This document shows positions 1-7,101 of a stretch of DNA of 10,051 nt, one piece after another. Position numbers and translations under genes: made by a program. Position 1 is the first letter of the stretch. Each line of letters starts with the position of its first letter. The notes beneath the pieces are model-generated. The model was not told the origin of the DNA. It saw only the letters and a list, made by a program, of their open reading frames with translations, and did not search any database. The stretch comes from an uncultured Pseudomonadota bacterium (GTDB lineage: Bacteria; Lernaellota; Lernaellaia; Lernaellales; Lernaellaceae), in contig CALBTQ010000355.1 in the NCBI GenBank assembly GCA_937967875.1, forward strand, positions 1 to 10,051, written 5' to 3'.

Positions 1-44
1 CACCGAGATCTACACTCTTTCCCTACACGACGCTCTTCCGATCT
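1..44 (+). other. Illumina P5/TruSeq adapter (artefact)
   Basis: These bases match the Illumina TruSeq universal (P5-side) adapter and end in the familiar GCTCTTCCGATCT. They are not biological sequence. They lie at the extreme window edge and are mirrored in reverse orientation at the other edge. On the minus strand they add a false tail (DRKSVV, then stop) to the truncated Lon protein, which really ends at base 45. Confidence 0.98.
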
Positions 45-1894
45 GCTTCGATGAAGAGGATGTCGCCGCCGGTCGGCGTCCAGGCCATGCCGGTGGCCAC
101 GCCGGGCACCGCGGTGCGTTCGGCGACTTCGGGGAAGAAAACTTGCGGTCCGAGATAAGTAGCGACGAGATTTTTGTTCACGCGCACCTTGTCGGCCTCG
201 CCCGAGGCGATGCGCTTGGCCGCGGCCCGGCACAGGGCGGCGATGTTGCGCTTGAGCCCGCGCACGCCGGCCTCGCGCGTGTACTTGTCGATGACCTCGT
301 TGAGCGCGCCGTCGGAAATCGAAAACATCTCGGTCTTCAAGCCGTGGTTTTCCATCTCTTCGGCGATCAGGTGCTTCTTGGCGATGAGCACCTTTTCTTC
401 CTGCGTGTAACCGGGGATCTCGATGATCTCCATGCGGTCGCGCAACGGCGGCGGAATGGTGTCGGCGACGTTGGCCGTGCCGATGAACAACACGCGGCTC
501 AGGTCGTAGGGGATGGCCAGGTAATTGTCCATGAACGAATCGTTCTGCTCGGGGTCGAGCACTTCGAGCAACGCCGAGGACGGATCGCCGCGGAAGTCCT
601 TGCCGACCTTGTCCAGCTCGTCGAGCATGAACACCGGGTTGGCCGTGCCGGCTTTCTTGATGCCTTGAATGATGCGCCCCGGCAGCGCGCCGATGTACGT
701 GCGACGGTGGCCGCGAATTTCCGCCTCGTCGTGAATGCCGCCCAGGCTCATGCGCACAAACTCGCGATCCATCGCCCGAGCGACCGATTTGCCCAGCGAC
801 GTCTTGCCGACGCCCGGAGGGCCGATCAGGCAGAGGATCGGGCCTTTGACGTCGGGCTTGAGTTTACGCACCGACAGGTATTCGAGGATACGCTTTTTCA
901 CGCGCTGCAGGCCGTAGTGATCTTCGTTGAGGATGCGTTCGGCGTCGTTGATGTCCAGATGGTCTTCGGACATCTTGCTCCAGGGCAGTTCCATGAGCGT
1001 ATCGATGTACGTTTTGGAAACGGTGTATTCCGGCGACGAGGTCGGGATCTTGCCCAGGCGCTTGAGCTCCTTCTCGACGGTCTTGCGCGCCTCGTCGGAC
1101 AGTTGCAGCTCGTCGAGCTTTTTACGCACGTCGGCGATTTCGTCCTCGACCGACTCGTCCTCGCCCAGTTCCTTGCGGATCGCTTCCATCTGCTTGCGCA
1201 GGTAGTAGTCGCGTTGGCTTTTATCCATCTCGCCTTTGACCTGGCGATCGATTTTCTTTTTGGTTTCCAGCAGCGACAGTTCGGTCTGCAGCATGCGCAG
1301 CACGTCGCGCGAACGTTCCTTGACGTCCAGTTGCTGCAGCACTTTGATTTTCTCGTCGATCGGCATCGACAAGTGCGAAACGACCAGGTCGCACAGCATG
1401 CCCGGCTTATCCATCTCCTGGATGAAGTGCTTGGCTTCCTGCGGCAACGCCGGATTCTTGGCGATGATGTCGATGGCCAGTTCCTTGATCTGGGTCAACA
1501 GCGCGTGCGCCTCGGCGTCGTCGTCATGGTAATCATCCGGATACTCCACGTCGACGCGCACGATCGGCGCCATGTCGCTGAAACGAATGATCTTGATGCG
1601 GTGCAGCCCTTGCAGCAGAACGGTCTTGCCGCCGCGACGGTCTTCCGCCGTCTTAAGAATTTTCGCGGCCACGCCGATGTGATGAATGTCGGCGCCGCTC
1701 GGTTCCTCGACCTCGGGATCGAACTGCGTGAAGACGCCCAAGATGCCGTGCTCTTTTTGCGCAACTTCCAGTGCGTTAAGAGAGAAGGCGCGTCCGACGG
1801 CCATCGGCGCAATCGTCCCGGGAAACAAAGTCGCGTTGCGCAGCGCCAGCACCGGCACATTTTTCGGACGTTGTGGATCGGCAGAAAATAGCAT
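45..1894 (-). CDS. lon: ATP-dependent Lon protease, 3'-truncated
   Basis: Lon is a cytoplasmic AAA+ serine protease that degrades misfolded and regulatory proteins. About 617 genuine residues are present of the usual ~780-820. Numbered from ATG 1894, the order is: N-terminal LON substrate-binding domain (about 10-200), a helical coiled-coil stretch (about 200-290), then the AAA+ module. The module shows Walker A GPPGVGKT (358-365), Walker B VFMLDE (421-426), sensor-1 GTAN (472-475) and a sensor-2 region GVRGLKR (543-549). Only the entry to the S16 protease domain follows ([10 protein letters not shown], 602-611). The catalytic Ser-Lys dyad lies beyond the fragment end, so activity cannot be judged. 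ATG 1894 is chosen because GAGG lies 8 nt upstream and the protein aligns from NVPVLALRN. An upstream in-frame TTG at 1951 overlaps the predicted -35. The six residues read after Glu-Ala at the 3' end are adapter. Confidence 0.97.
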
Positions 1895-1923
1895 CGTATA
1901 TACCTCGCTTTCTCCTAACGCTG

Positions 1924-1951
1924 AATATAACCACTCTCCCCCGCCAGACAA
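1924..1951 (-). promoter_or_regulatory. Candidate sigma-70 promoter of lon
   Basis: On the minus strand, TTGTCT (1946-1951) and TATATT (1924-1929) are separated by 16 bp. The predicted transcript would start near 1917, leaving a leader of about 23 nt that holds the ribosome-binding site before ATG 1894. I see no clear heat-shock sigma-32 box or CIRCE element. Confidence 0.5.
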
Positions 1952-1980
1952 GAAAATTCAATGACCCGAATGTTCTTGTC
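1947..1980. repeat. 8-bp inverted repeat over the lon -35 region
   Basis: GACAAGAA (1947-1954) and TTCTTGTC (1973-1980) are perfect reverse complements separated by 18 bp. The proximal arm overlaps the predicted lon -35 element and the distal arm lies just upstream of it. This is where a dimeric regulator could bind. It matches no operator I know, and an 8-bp dyad can occur by chance. Confidence 0.4.
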
Positions 1981-2168
1981 CCTCCCATCGGTTCGACTTG
2001 GATGAAAATTGAGAATATTCCCTGATATGAACGGCTTCTACATGAAATTTTTCATCGCTTTTTTCCGGTTCCGCCACCTATCGATTACTTATTTAATATT
2101 ATCCATTTCCCTGCCCGGCGCAACCGTGAACCGGCTTTTCGGACATTTTATCTTGTTTTCGAATGCGC

Positions 2169-2174
2169 TATAAT
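2169..2174 (+). promoter_or_regulatory. Consensus -10 box upstream of the PEBP lipoprotein
   Basis: A perfect TATAAT lies 47 bp before the start codon. No good -35 hexamer sits 16-18 bp upstream; the best stretch is AT-rich (around 2146-2152). The promoter may be weak or activator-dependent, or the match may be chance in AT-rich sequence. Confidence 0.4.
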
Positions 2175-2221
2175 TCCACCGCTGCGAAACAAAACACTTT
2201 CCAAGAAGAAGGAGCATTATC

Positions 2222-2890
2222 ATGGGGAAAATGAAATGGCCCGCCCTTCTATGCGGAATGGCGATTTTGGTCATGGGAGTCTTGCTCTCCTGCGGCAGCG
2301 GCACTGAAGAGGAGGATGATTACAACTACGTGCCCACAGGTGACGACGACGATCCTTTCGACTCGCCGGGCAACGGCGGCGACGACGACGACGATGACGA
2401 TGACAACGAGGATTACTTCCGCTTGACCTCGACCGCCTTCGTGGGCAACAGCCTGATACCGGCCAAGTACACCTGCGACAACGACGATCCCGACAACGGC
2501 GTCTCGCCGCCCCTGGCCTGGGAAAATCCGCCGGAAGGAACGGTGGCCTTCGCCTTGACCTGCCGCGACCCGGATTCGCCCAGCGGCGACACGCATCACT
2601 GGGGATTGATCAACATTCCGGTCGGCACGTCTTCGTTGAGCGAAGGCGTCAGCCAGGACGGCTCATTGCCCGGCGACGCCTGGGAAACGCTTAACTATCT
2701 CGATGAAATCGGCTATGCCGGACCGTGTCCGCCGGAAGGCGACGACGCGCATCAATACAACTTCACGTTGATCGCGTTGAGTGAGGAGATCACCGCGCCG
2801 GAGGACGACACGGCGTTGGCCGACGTGCTCGGCGACATCGAGGCCGCGACGATCGAAGAGGCCGTGCTTACCGGTTTGTACGCGCGCTAG
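2222..2890 (+). CDS. PEBP (YbhB/YbcL-like) lipoprotein with poly-Asp linker
   Basis: The product has 222 residues. It starts with a signal peptide carrying a lipobox, LLSC, with Cys24 as the predicted lipidated residue. Residues 25-65 form an acidic, low-complexity linker including eight consecutive Asp (54-61). From about residue 66 to the end is a phosphatidylethanolamine-binding-protein fold like E. coli YbhB. It shows SPPLAW (95-100), the DPDSP motif followed by HHWGLINIP, and a later HQYNFTLIAL strand. The family binds small anionic ligands; bacterial functions are mostly unknown. The start is set by AAGGAG at 2209-2214, 7 nt before ATG. The gene stands alone, diverging from lon and converging on tRNA-Leu. 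By inference the mature protein is membrane-anchored with the acidic linker holding the domain away from the bilayer. The fold assignment is firm; the physiological role is not known. Confidence 0.9.
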   Translation: MGKMKWPALLCGMAILVMGVLLSCGSGTEEEDDYNYVPTGDDDDPFDSPGNGGDDDDDDDDNEDYFRLTSTAFVGNSLIPAKYTCDNDDPDNGVSPPLAWENPPEGTVAFALTCRDPDSPSGDTHHWGLINIPVGTSSLSEGVSQDGSLPGDAWETLNYLDEIGYAGPCPPEGDDAHQYNFTLIALSEEITAPEDDTALADVLGDIEAATIEEAVLTGLYAR

Positions 2891-2893
2891 ACG

Positions 2894-2930
2894 AAAAAAA
2901 AGCGGGCGATTCTTATCGGATCGCCCGCTT
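2894..2930 (-). terminator. Rho-independent terminator of tRNA-Leu
   Basis: The arms AAGCGGGCGAT (2900-2910) and ATCGCCCGCTT (2920-2930) form a perfect 11-bp GC-rich stem with a 9-nt loop. Read on the minus strand it ends in an eight-base T tract (A tract 2894-2901 on plus). It begins only 6 nt after the encoded CCA of the tRNA. On the plus strand the stem is not followed by a T run, so it should serve the lipoprotein gene poorly, although that gene stops only 3 nt before the tract. Confidence 0.92.
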
Positions 2931-2936
2931 GGCATT

Positions 2937-3023
2937 TGGTGCGGAAGGGGGGACTTGAACCCCCACGTCCGTACGGACACAGGACCCTGAACCCTGCGCG
3001 TCTACCAGTTCCACCACTTCCGC
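2937..3023 (-). tRNA. tRNA-Leu (anticodon CAG)
   Basis: The minus strand folds as a class II leucine tRNA of 84 nt plus an encoded CCA (2937-2939). The acceptor GCGGAAG pairs with CTTCCGC. The D arm contains GGTAGA, the anticodon stem is CAGGG/TCCTG with the CAG anticodon at 2987-2989, and the long variable arm is GTCCG-TAC-GGAC. The T arm is GGGGG-TTCAAGT-CCCCC and the discriminator base is A, as expected for leucine. It reads CTG codons. It closely resembles E. coli tRNA-Leu(CAG), so the assignment is firm. Confidence 0.97.
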
Positions 3024-3053
3024 AAACATGCAATGATCAAAAAAGCGCATTAC

Positions 3054-3082
3054 TATCTACAAGGATGACCCGTTTTTGTCAA
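3054..3082 (-). promoter_or_regulatory. Candidate promoter of tRNA-Leu
   Basis: On the minus strand a perfect TTGACA (3077-3082) is followed after 17 bp by a weak -10, TAGATA (3054-3059). Initiation would fall roughly 23 nt before the mature tRNA 5' end, a plausible leader for RNase P processing. Confidence 0.6.
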
Positions 3083-3121
3083 GCGAGATTCACCGCCGAA
3101 TTAAATAAATTATTTCGCTTG
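3080..3121. repeat. 7-bp inverted repeat between lipocalin and tRNA
   Basis: CAAGCGA (3080-3086) and TCGCTTG (3115-3121) are exact reverse complements separated by 28 AT-rich bases. One arm overlaps the tRNA -35 box. No T tract follows, so it is not an intrinsic terminator for the lipocalin gene. It could be an operator or chance. Confidence 0.3.
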
Positions 3122-3146
3122 AATATCAGGGCGTTAGACAAAGCCT

Positions 3147-3692
3147 TCACAACCGCGATTCTTCCCCGCCCTGGGGAACGCGGATCAGCTTCGCCGGGTC
3201 GTAATCTTGAGCGCGCAAGCGCTCGATAATGTTTGTATACGTTTCCTCGTTCATTTGCGGCGTGCGGCTGAGAATCCACAGATACTTGCGCTCGGGATGG
3301 CCCACCACGGCGTAGCGGTAATTTTCATCCAGATCAATGATCCAGTAATCGCCGGAGAACGGCCAGAAAAAGCTGACTTTCAATTTCGCGTTCGTCGCCG
3401 GATCGACGATCCAGGCTTTGCCCCTGGCCGCTTTCGGTTTGCCGTCGAGCGTCTTGAGACGGCATTGGTTGAGCACGTCTATCTTGCCGTCGTCGCGCAA
3501 CGAATAGGTGGCCGTCGCCGCTACGCAATCTCGTTCGAAGCGATTGGGGTAACGGGCGATCTCGTACCACACGCCAAGGTACCTTTGCAGATCGACCTTT
3601 TCGACCACCTGCGGCGGACGCGATTGCTCGGCCGCGATTGTGCCCGTCATCAGGATAAACAACAGTACAGAGTAAAAGATTATTTTAATCAT
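3147..3692 (-). CDS. blc: Secreted Blc-type lipocalin
   Basis: The 181-residue product matches bacterial lipocalin Blc and the apolipoprotein D family. It has the G-x-W signature (Gly40-Val-Trp42, in YLGVWYEIARYPNRFER), TATYSLRDDGKIDV, KVSFFWPFSGDYW (about 105-117) and the C-terminal YLWILSRTP (137-145). These proteins form an eight-stranded barrel that binds fatty acids or lysophospholipids, and are linked to envelope maintenance. The N-terminus is a hydrophobic signal peptide ending near Ala20/Ala21. There is no lipobox Cys, unlike E. coli Blc, which is an outer-membrane lipoprotein. The mature protein is therefore probably soluble and periplasmic. Two cysteines (56 and 77) could form a disulfide. 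The ATG at 3692 is the only start that keeps the signal peptide; the GGGTG upstream is close (4-5 nt). No terminator separates it from tRNA-Leu downstream. Confidence 0.93.
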   Translation of the reverse strand: MIKIIFYSVLLFILMTGTIAAEQSRPPQVVEKVDLQRYLGVWYEIARYPNRFERDCVAATATYSLRDDGKIDVLNQCRLKTLDGKPKAARGKAWIVDPATNAKLKVSFFWPFSGDYWIIDLDENYRYAVVGHPERKYLWILSRTPQMNEETYTNIIERLRAQDYDPAKLIRVPQGGEESRL

Positions 3693-3716
3693 TTCTCACC
3701 CATTGATTTTGGTTTC

Positions 3717-3744
3717 ATTATCCAAATGTAAAATCGGCGGGCAA
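3717..3744 (-). promoter_or_regulatory. Candidate promoter of the lipocalin gene
   Basis: On the minus strand TTGCCC (3739-3744) and GATAAT (3717-3722) are spaced 16 bp apart, ending 24 bp before the ATG. The -10 matches 5 of 6 positions and the -35 matches 4 of 6. Confidence 0.4.
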
Positions 3745-3776
3745 AGAAGCAAGGCCGGCAAAATTTTTTCCGCCAA

Positions 3777-3805
3777 TTGTAACTTGCGATACGGACCGCT
3801 ATAAA
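3777..3805 (+). promoter_or_regulatory. Candidate promoter of ygiQ
   Basis: TTGTAA (3777-3782), a 17-bp spacer and TATAAA (3800-3805) give a good sigma-70 match (4/6 and 5/6). Initiation is expected near 3812. An in-frame ATG at 3805 overlaps this -10 box, which argues that translation begins at ATG 3829 instead. Confidence 0.6.
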
Positions 3806-3828
3806 TGGAGCGCCAAGCAAGGAGGACC

Positions 3829-5655
3829 ATGAGCAGCGAACATCTGCCGGTCGATCGCGAACAAGCCCGTGCCCGCGGCTGGAACGAATTGGACGTCGTC
3901 ATCGTCACCGGCGACGCCGACGTCGATCATCCGTCGTTCCCCGCCGCGCTCCTGGGCCGCGTGCTGGTGGCGGCGAATTTCCGTGTGGGGATCATCGCCC
4001 GCCCCGATCCGCAGGATGTGGAATCGGTCAAACGACTCGGTTTGCCGCGCCTGTTCTTCGCCGTCACCGCCGGCGCGCTGGATTCGATGGTCGCCAATTA
4101 CACCGCCCTTAAACGACGGCGCTCGGACGACCCCTATGCCCCCGGCGGTAAAGCGGGCGGACGCCCCGATCGCGCGCTGACCGTCTACGGCAACCTGTTG
4201 CGCCGCGCTTACGGCAAAGCCGCGTTCATTGTCGCCGGCGGGCTGGAAGCCTCGTTGCGCCGTTTCGCACACTACGATTACTGGAGCGATTCAGTGCGTC
4301 GCTCGTTACTGATGGATTGCGGCGCGGATATTCTTGTGCACGGCATGGGCGAAGGGCCGATCGTCGCCATCGCGCAGCGTCTGGCCGAGTTGCCTCAAGG
4401 AATAGACGCGCCCGATTCCGCACAGCGTCTCGCCGTCGTACGCGACGTGCCCGGCGTCGTGTATCGCGTGCCGCTTCGCGAACCGGAACCGAGCGACGCC
4501 GTCGCCCTCCCCGCCGCCGAGGAAGTCGCTGCCGATATCGACGCCCACCTGCTCGCGTTTCGCTTGATGGAAAAGCATCGCGAGCGGCGCTTGTGGCAAA
4601 ACAACGGCGGCCTGCGGGTAATCGCCAATCCGCCGTGGCCGGCGTTAAGCGGCGCGGAACTCGACCGCATCTATAGACTGCCCTTCACCCGCGACGCCCA
4701 CCCGATGTACGCCGGCGCGCGCATCCCGGCGTTGGAACAAGTGCGTTTTTCCGTCACCTCGCATCGCGGCTGCTTCGGCGGTTGTGCGTTTTGCGCCATC
4801 GGCGCGCACCAAGGGAAGATCGTCCAAAGCCGCTCGGCGGACTCCGTGCTGGCCGAGGTGGAGCGCATCGCGGCGCATCCGGCGTTCCGCGGCACGATCA
4901 ACGACCTGGGCGGTCCGACCGCGAACATGTACGGTTTGCGTTGCACGCGTGAAAAATCCTGCGATCGTCCGTCGTGCCTGTGGCCGCAGCGTTGCCCCGA
5001 TCTGCACACCGATCACGGCGCGTATATGTCGTTGTTGGAAAAAGCGCGACGCGTGAAAGGGGTAAAACATTTGTTCATCACCACCGGCGTGCGCACCGAC
5101 CTGGCCGTGCTCGACGAGCCGTTCATCGCCGCGCTGGCGAGACATCACACGTCGGGGCATTTGAAAATCGCGCCCGAGCACGTGTGTCCCGCCGTGATCG
5201 AGTTGATGCGCAAAACCGACATCGCGCACCTGGATCGTTTTCTCGAATTGTACGCGCTCCATTCACAGCGCGCCGGTAAGGAACAATACGTGCTGCCGTA
5301 CCTGATGGCGGCGCATCCGGGTTCGCGTTTGACCGACATGATCGACGTTGCGCTTTATCTACGGCAGCGACGAATGCGCGTGGAACAGTGCCAGATTTTC
5401 ACCCCGACTCCAGGCACGATGGCCACGGTAATGTACGCCACCGGCAAGCATCCGCTCACGGGAAAAACGGTATTCGTCGAGCGCGATGTGCAGCGCAAAC
5501 AGATGCAAAAAGCGCTTATCCTGGCGCACCTGCCGGAAAATGCATCGTTGGTGCATAAAGCCCTGCGGTTGGCTAAACGCGAGGATCTCACCGAAATTCT
5601 GCTTGGTGCAAGCCCGCATCGCCGCAAACCCTCTCGCCATAGTCGGCGCGAATAA
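3829..5655 (+). CDS. ygiQ: YgiQ family radical SAM protein (UPF0313)
   Basis: The 608-residue protein is a radical S-adenosylmethionine enzyme of the YgiQ/UPF0313 family, whose reaction is unknown. The N-terminal family domain has VTGDADVDHPSFP (about 27-39) and LRRFAHYDYWSDSVRRS (143-159). The radical SAM core carries CFGGCAFC with Cys315, Cys319 and Cys322, the C-x3-C-x2-C ligands of the 4Fe-4S cluster. A second group, Cys372, 378, 383 and 389, follows GGPTANMYGLRC and is also present in E. coli YgiQ. The C-terminal part has KIAPEH and GKEQYVLPYL(M)AAHPGSR; it is shorter than in E. coli, which has a long basic tail. ATG 3829 is preferred because AAGGAGG lies just before it (3-nt gap to ATG, rather short) and the family homology begins there. 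A standalone gene, divergent from the lipocalin. No clear terminator follows, only a T6 tract at 5657-5662 after a weak stem. Confidence 0.95.
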   Translation: MSSEHLPVDREQARARGWNELDVVIVTGDADVDHPSFPAALLGRVLVAANFRVGIIARPDPQDVESVKRLGLPRLFFAVTAGALDSMVANYTALKRRRSDDPYAPGGKAGGRPDRALTVYGNLLRRAYGKAAFIVAGGLEASLRRFAHYDYWSDSVRRSLLMDCGADILVHGMGEGPIVAIAQRLAELPQGIDAPDSAQRLAVVRDVPGVVYRVPLREPEPSDAVALPAAEEVAADIDAHLLAFRLMEKHRERRLWQNNGGLRVIANPPWPALSGAELDRIYRLPFTRDAHPMYAGARIPALEQVRFSVTSHRGCFGGCAFCAIGAHQGKIVQSRSADSVLAEVERIAAHPAFRGTINDLGGPTANMYGLRCTREKSCDRPSCLWPQRCPDLHTDHGAYMSLLEKARRVKGVKHLFITTGVRTDLAVLDEPFIAALARHHTSGHLKIAPEHVCPAVIELMRKTDIAHLDRFLELYALHSQRAGKEQYVLPYLMAAHPGSRLTDMIDVALYLRQRRMRVEQCQIFTPTPGTMATVMYATGKHPLTGKTVFVERDVQRKQMQKALILAHLPENASLVHKALRLAKREDLTEILLGASPHRRKPSRHSRRE

Positions 5656-5727
5656 CTTTTTTATGCAGTTTGCATGCAGATACACTTTTCTCAACGATAT
5701 AAAACCTTTTCCCATCATTTTCCCCGG

Positions 5728-5755
5728 TTGACAGCGCAGCCTATTCTGTTACAAA
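5728..5755 (+). promoter_or_regulatory. Candidate promoter of the DUF1015-serA-serC cluster
   Basis: A perfect TTGACA (5728-5733) is followed after 16 bp by TACAAA (5750-5755), which is preceded by an extended -10 TG (5747-5748). The predicted start near 5762 leaves a leader of about 25 nt, too short for a riboswitch. This is the best promoter for the three-gene serine cluster. Confidence 0.65.
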
Positions 5756-5786
5756 GGCACGGGAAATTAGCATCTTGGGGGTAGGT

Positions 5787-7034
5787 ATGTCCGACGTCAG
5801 ACCATTCCGCGGATATCGTCCGAAAACGGAATACGTGAAAGAGATCGCCAGCCCGCCGTACGACGTGTTGAATTCGGCGGAGGCGCGCGAGATGGCCAAG
5901 GGCAACGCCCTTTCCTTTCTGCATGTCGTCAAACCGGAAATCGACCTGCCGGAAGGCGCCGATCTGTACTCCGATATCGTCTACGCGACCGGCGCGAAAA
6001 ACCTCGCGCGGCTGATCGACGAGGGCTACCTCGTGCGCGACGATCGTCCTTGCTATTACGTCTATCAACAGCGCATGGGCCGGCACACGCAGGTGGGCAT
6101 CGTCGCGGCGATGAGCGTGGACGAGTACGAGCGCGACCTGATCAAAAAGCACGAGCACACGCGCAAAGACAAGGAAGACGATCGCACGCGCCACGTGCAG
6201 GAACTCAACGCCAACGCCGGGCCGGTTTTTCTGACCTACAAGGCGCGCGCGGACATCGACGCGATGGTCGAGACGATCCGCGCCGGCGTACCTACCTACG
6301 ATTTCGTTGCCGCCGACGGCATCGGGCACACGCTGTGGGTGGTCGACGATCGGGAAACCATCGACAAATTGCAGACGTCCTTCGCGCAGGTGCCGGCCAT
6401 GTACGTTGCCGACGGCCATCACCGCAGCGCCTCGGCCGCACGCGTGGGCAAGTTGCGGCGCGAGGCCAATCCGCAGCACACCGGCCAGGAAGCGTATAAC
6501 CATTTCCTGGCTGTGGCGTTTCCGGACAACCAACTCAAGATTCTCGATTACAACCGCGTGGTCAAAGACCTCAACGGATTGTCGCCCGACGATTTCCTGG
6601 CGCGCGTGAAAGAAAAATTCGAGATCATCCCCTGCGCCACGCCGCCGCCCAAATGCATGCGGCACGTCGGCATGTACGTGGGCAAAAATCGTTGGTGGCG
6701 GTTGATCGCCAAGGAAGACAGCTTCCCGGCCGACGATCCGGTGGGCAGCCTGGACGTGCAGATCCTCTGGGAGAACCTGCTGCACCCCGTGTTGGGCATC
6801 GGCGATCCGCGCACCGACAAGCGCATCGATTTCGTCGGCGGCATTCGCGGCATCAAGGAATTGGAGCGCCTGGTCGACAGCGGCGCCTACGCGGTGGCTT
6901 TCGCGATGTTCCCCACCACGATCGATCAGCTCATGGCCATCGCCGACGCGAACATGGTCATGCCGCCCAAGTCAACCTGGTTCGAACCGAAATTGCGTTC
7001 CGGCATCGTCGTGCGTCTGCTCGTCGACGACTGA
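5787..7034 (+). CDS. DUF1015 family protein, in the serine biosynthesis cluster
   Basis: The 415-residue protein belongs to the DUF1015 family (COG4198), which has no established reaction as far as I know. Conserved family blocks are visible: SPPYDV near residue 22, KKHEHTRKDKEDDR (120-133), NANAGPVFLTY, the DGHHR motif (209-213) and the C-terminal MPPKSTWFEPKLRSG (392-406). No signal peptide or membrane segment is seen, so it is cytoplasmic. DGHHR resembles the phosphate-binding motif of ParB/sulfiredoxin-fold proteins, a superfamily that includes free-serine kinases; this link is my inference. It lies 67 bp upstream of serA on the same strand, with serC next, suggesting a job in serine or phosphoserine metabolism. 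ATG 5787 is chosen over an upstream TTG (5775) because the GGGGGTAGG that would serve as ribosome-binding site lies between them. Confidence 0.88.
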   Translation: MSDVRPFRGYRPKTEYVKEIASPPYDVLNSAEAREMAKGNALSFLHVVKPEIDLPEGADLYSDIVYATGAKNLARLIDEGYLVRDDRPCYYVYQQRMGRHTQVGIVAAMSVDEYERDLIKKHEHTRKDKEDDRTRHVQELNANAGPVFLTYKARADIDAMVETIRAGVPTYDFVAADGIGHTLWVVDDRETIDKLQTSFAQVPAMYVADGHHRSASAARVGKLRREANPQHTGQEAYNHFLAVAFPDNQLKILDYNRVVKDLNGLSPDDFLARVKEKFEIIPCATPPPKCMRHVGMYVGKNRWWRLIAKEDSFPADDPVGSLDVQILWENLLHPVLGIGDPRTDKRIDFVGGIRGIKELERLVDSGAYAVAFAMFPTTIDQLMAIADANMVMPPKSTWFEPKLRSGIVVRLLVDD

Positions 7035-7048
7035 CCGGGTGAATGTTT

Positions 7049-7076
7049 TTGGCCTTCGTCATATTGACGGTATACA
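7049..7076 (+). promoter_or_regulatory. Possible internal promoter before serA
   Basis: TTGGCC (7049-7054) and TATACA (7071-7076) are 16 bp apart, each matching four consensus positions. Between them is a small dyad, CGTCA-TAT-TGACG (7057-7069). This could allow serA-serC expression independent of DUF1015, but the match is modest and the spacer is only 67 bp. Confidence 0.3.
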
Positions 7077-7101
7077 CACGCTCTCGTAAGGAGGCTGGAA
7101 A

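Larger units (their letters stand above)
1895..2221. other. 327-bp divergent intergenic region
   Basis: This spacer separates the divergent lon and PEBP-lipoprotein genes and is clearly more AT-rich than the genes around it. It holds the candidate lon promoter, the 8-bp inverted repeat, a short palindrome (ATGAAA-TT-TTTCAT, 2042-2055) and the -10-like box of the lipoprotein gene. I find no convincing small gene or structured RNA in it. Confidence 0.7.

Noticed and set aside
143..1891. Long open frame (about 580 codons) antisense to lon
   Set aside because: It lies wholly within lon, its product is low-complexity with no recognised domain, and it follows from the codon bias of GC-rich lon. 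Lon itself has clear motifs throughout.
1892..1951. TTG start of lon at 1951, giving 19 extra residues
   Set aside because: The added residues match nothing in Lon, the TTG overlaps the predicted -35 box, and ATG 1894 has GAGG at good spacing.
2042..2055. Palindrome ATGAAA-TT-TTTCAT in the lon-lipoprotein spacer
   Set aside because: It is short and AT-only apart from two bases, in an AT-rich region, and is not aligned with any promoter. Chance is the simplest explanation.
3805..3828. ATG start of ygiQ at 3805
   Set aside because: It overlaps the TATAAA box of the likely promoter, and AAGGAGG lies just before ATG 3829, where family homology begins.
5635..5662. Possible terminator after ygiQ
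   Set aside because: The stem CGCC/GGCG is only 4 bp and is separated from the T6 tract by eight bases. It is too weak to call.
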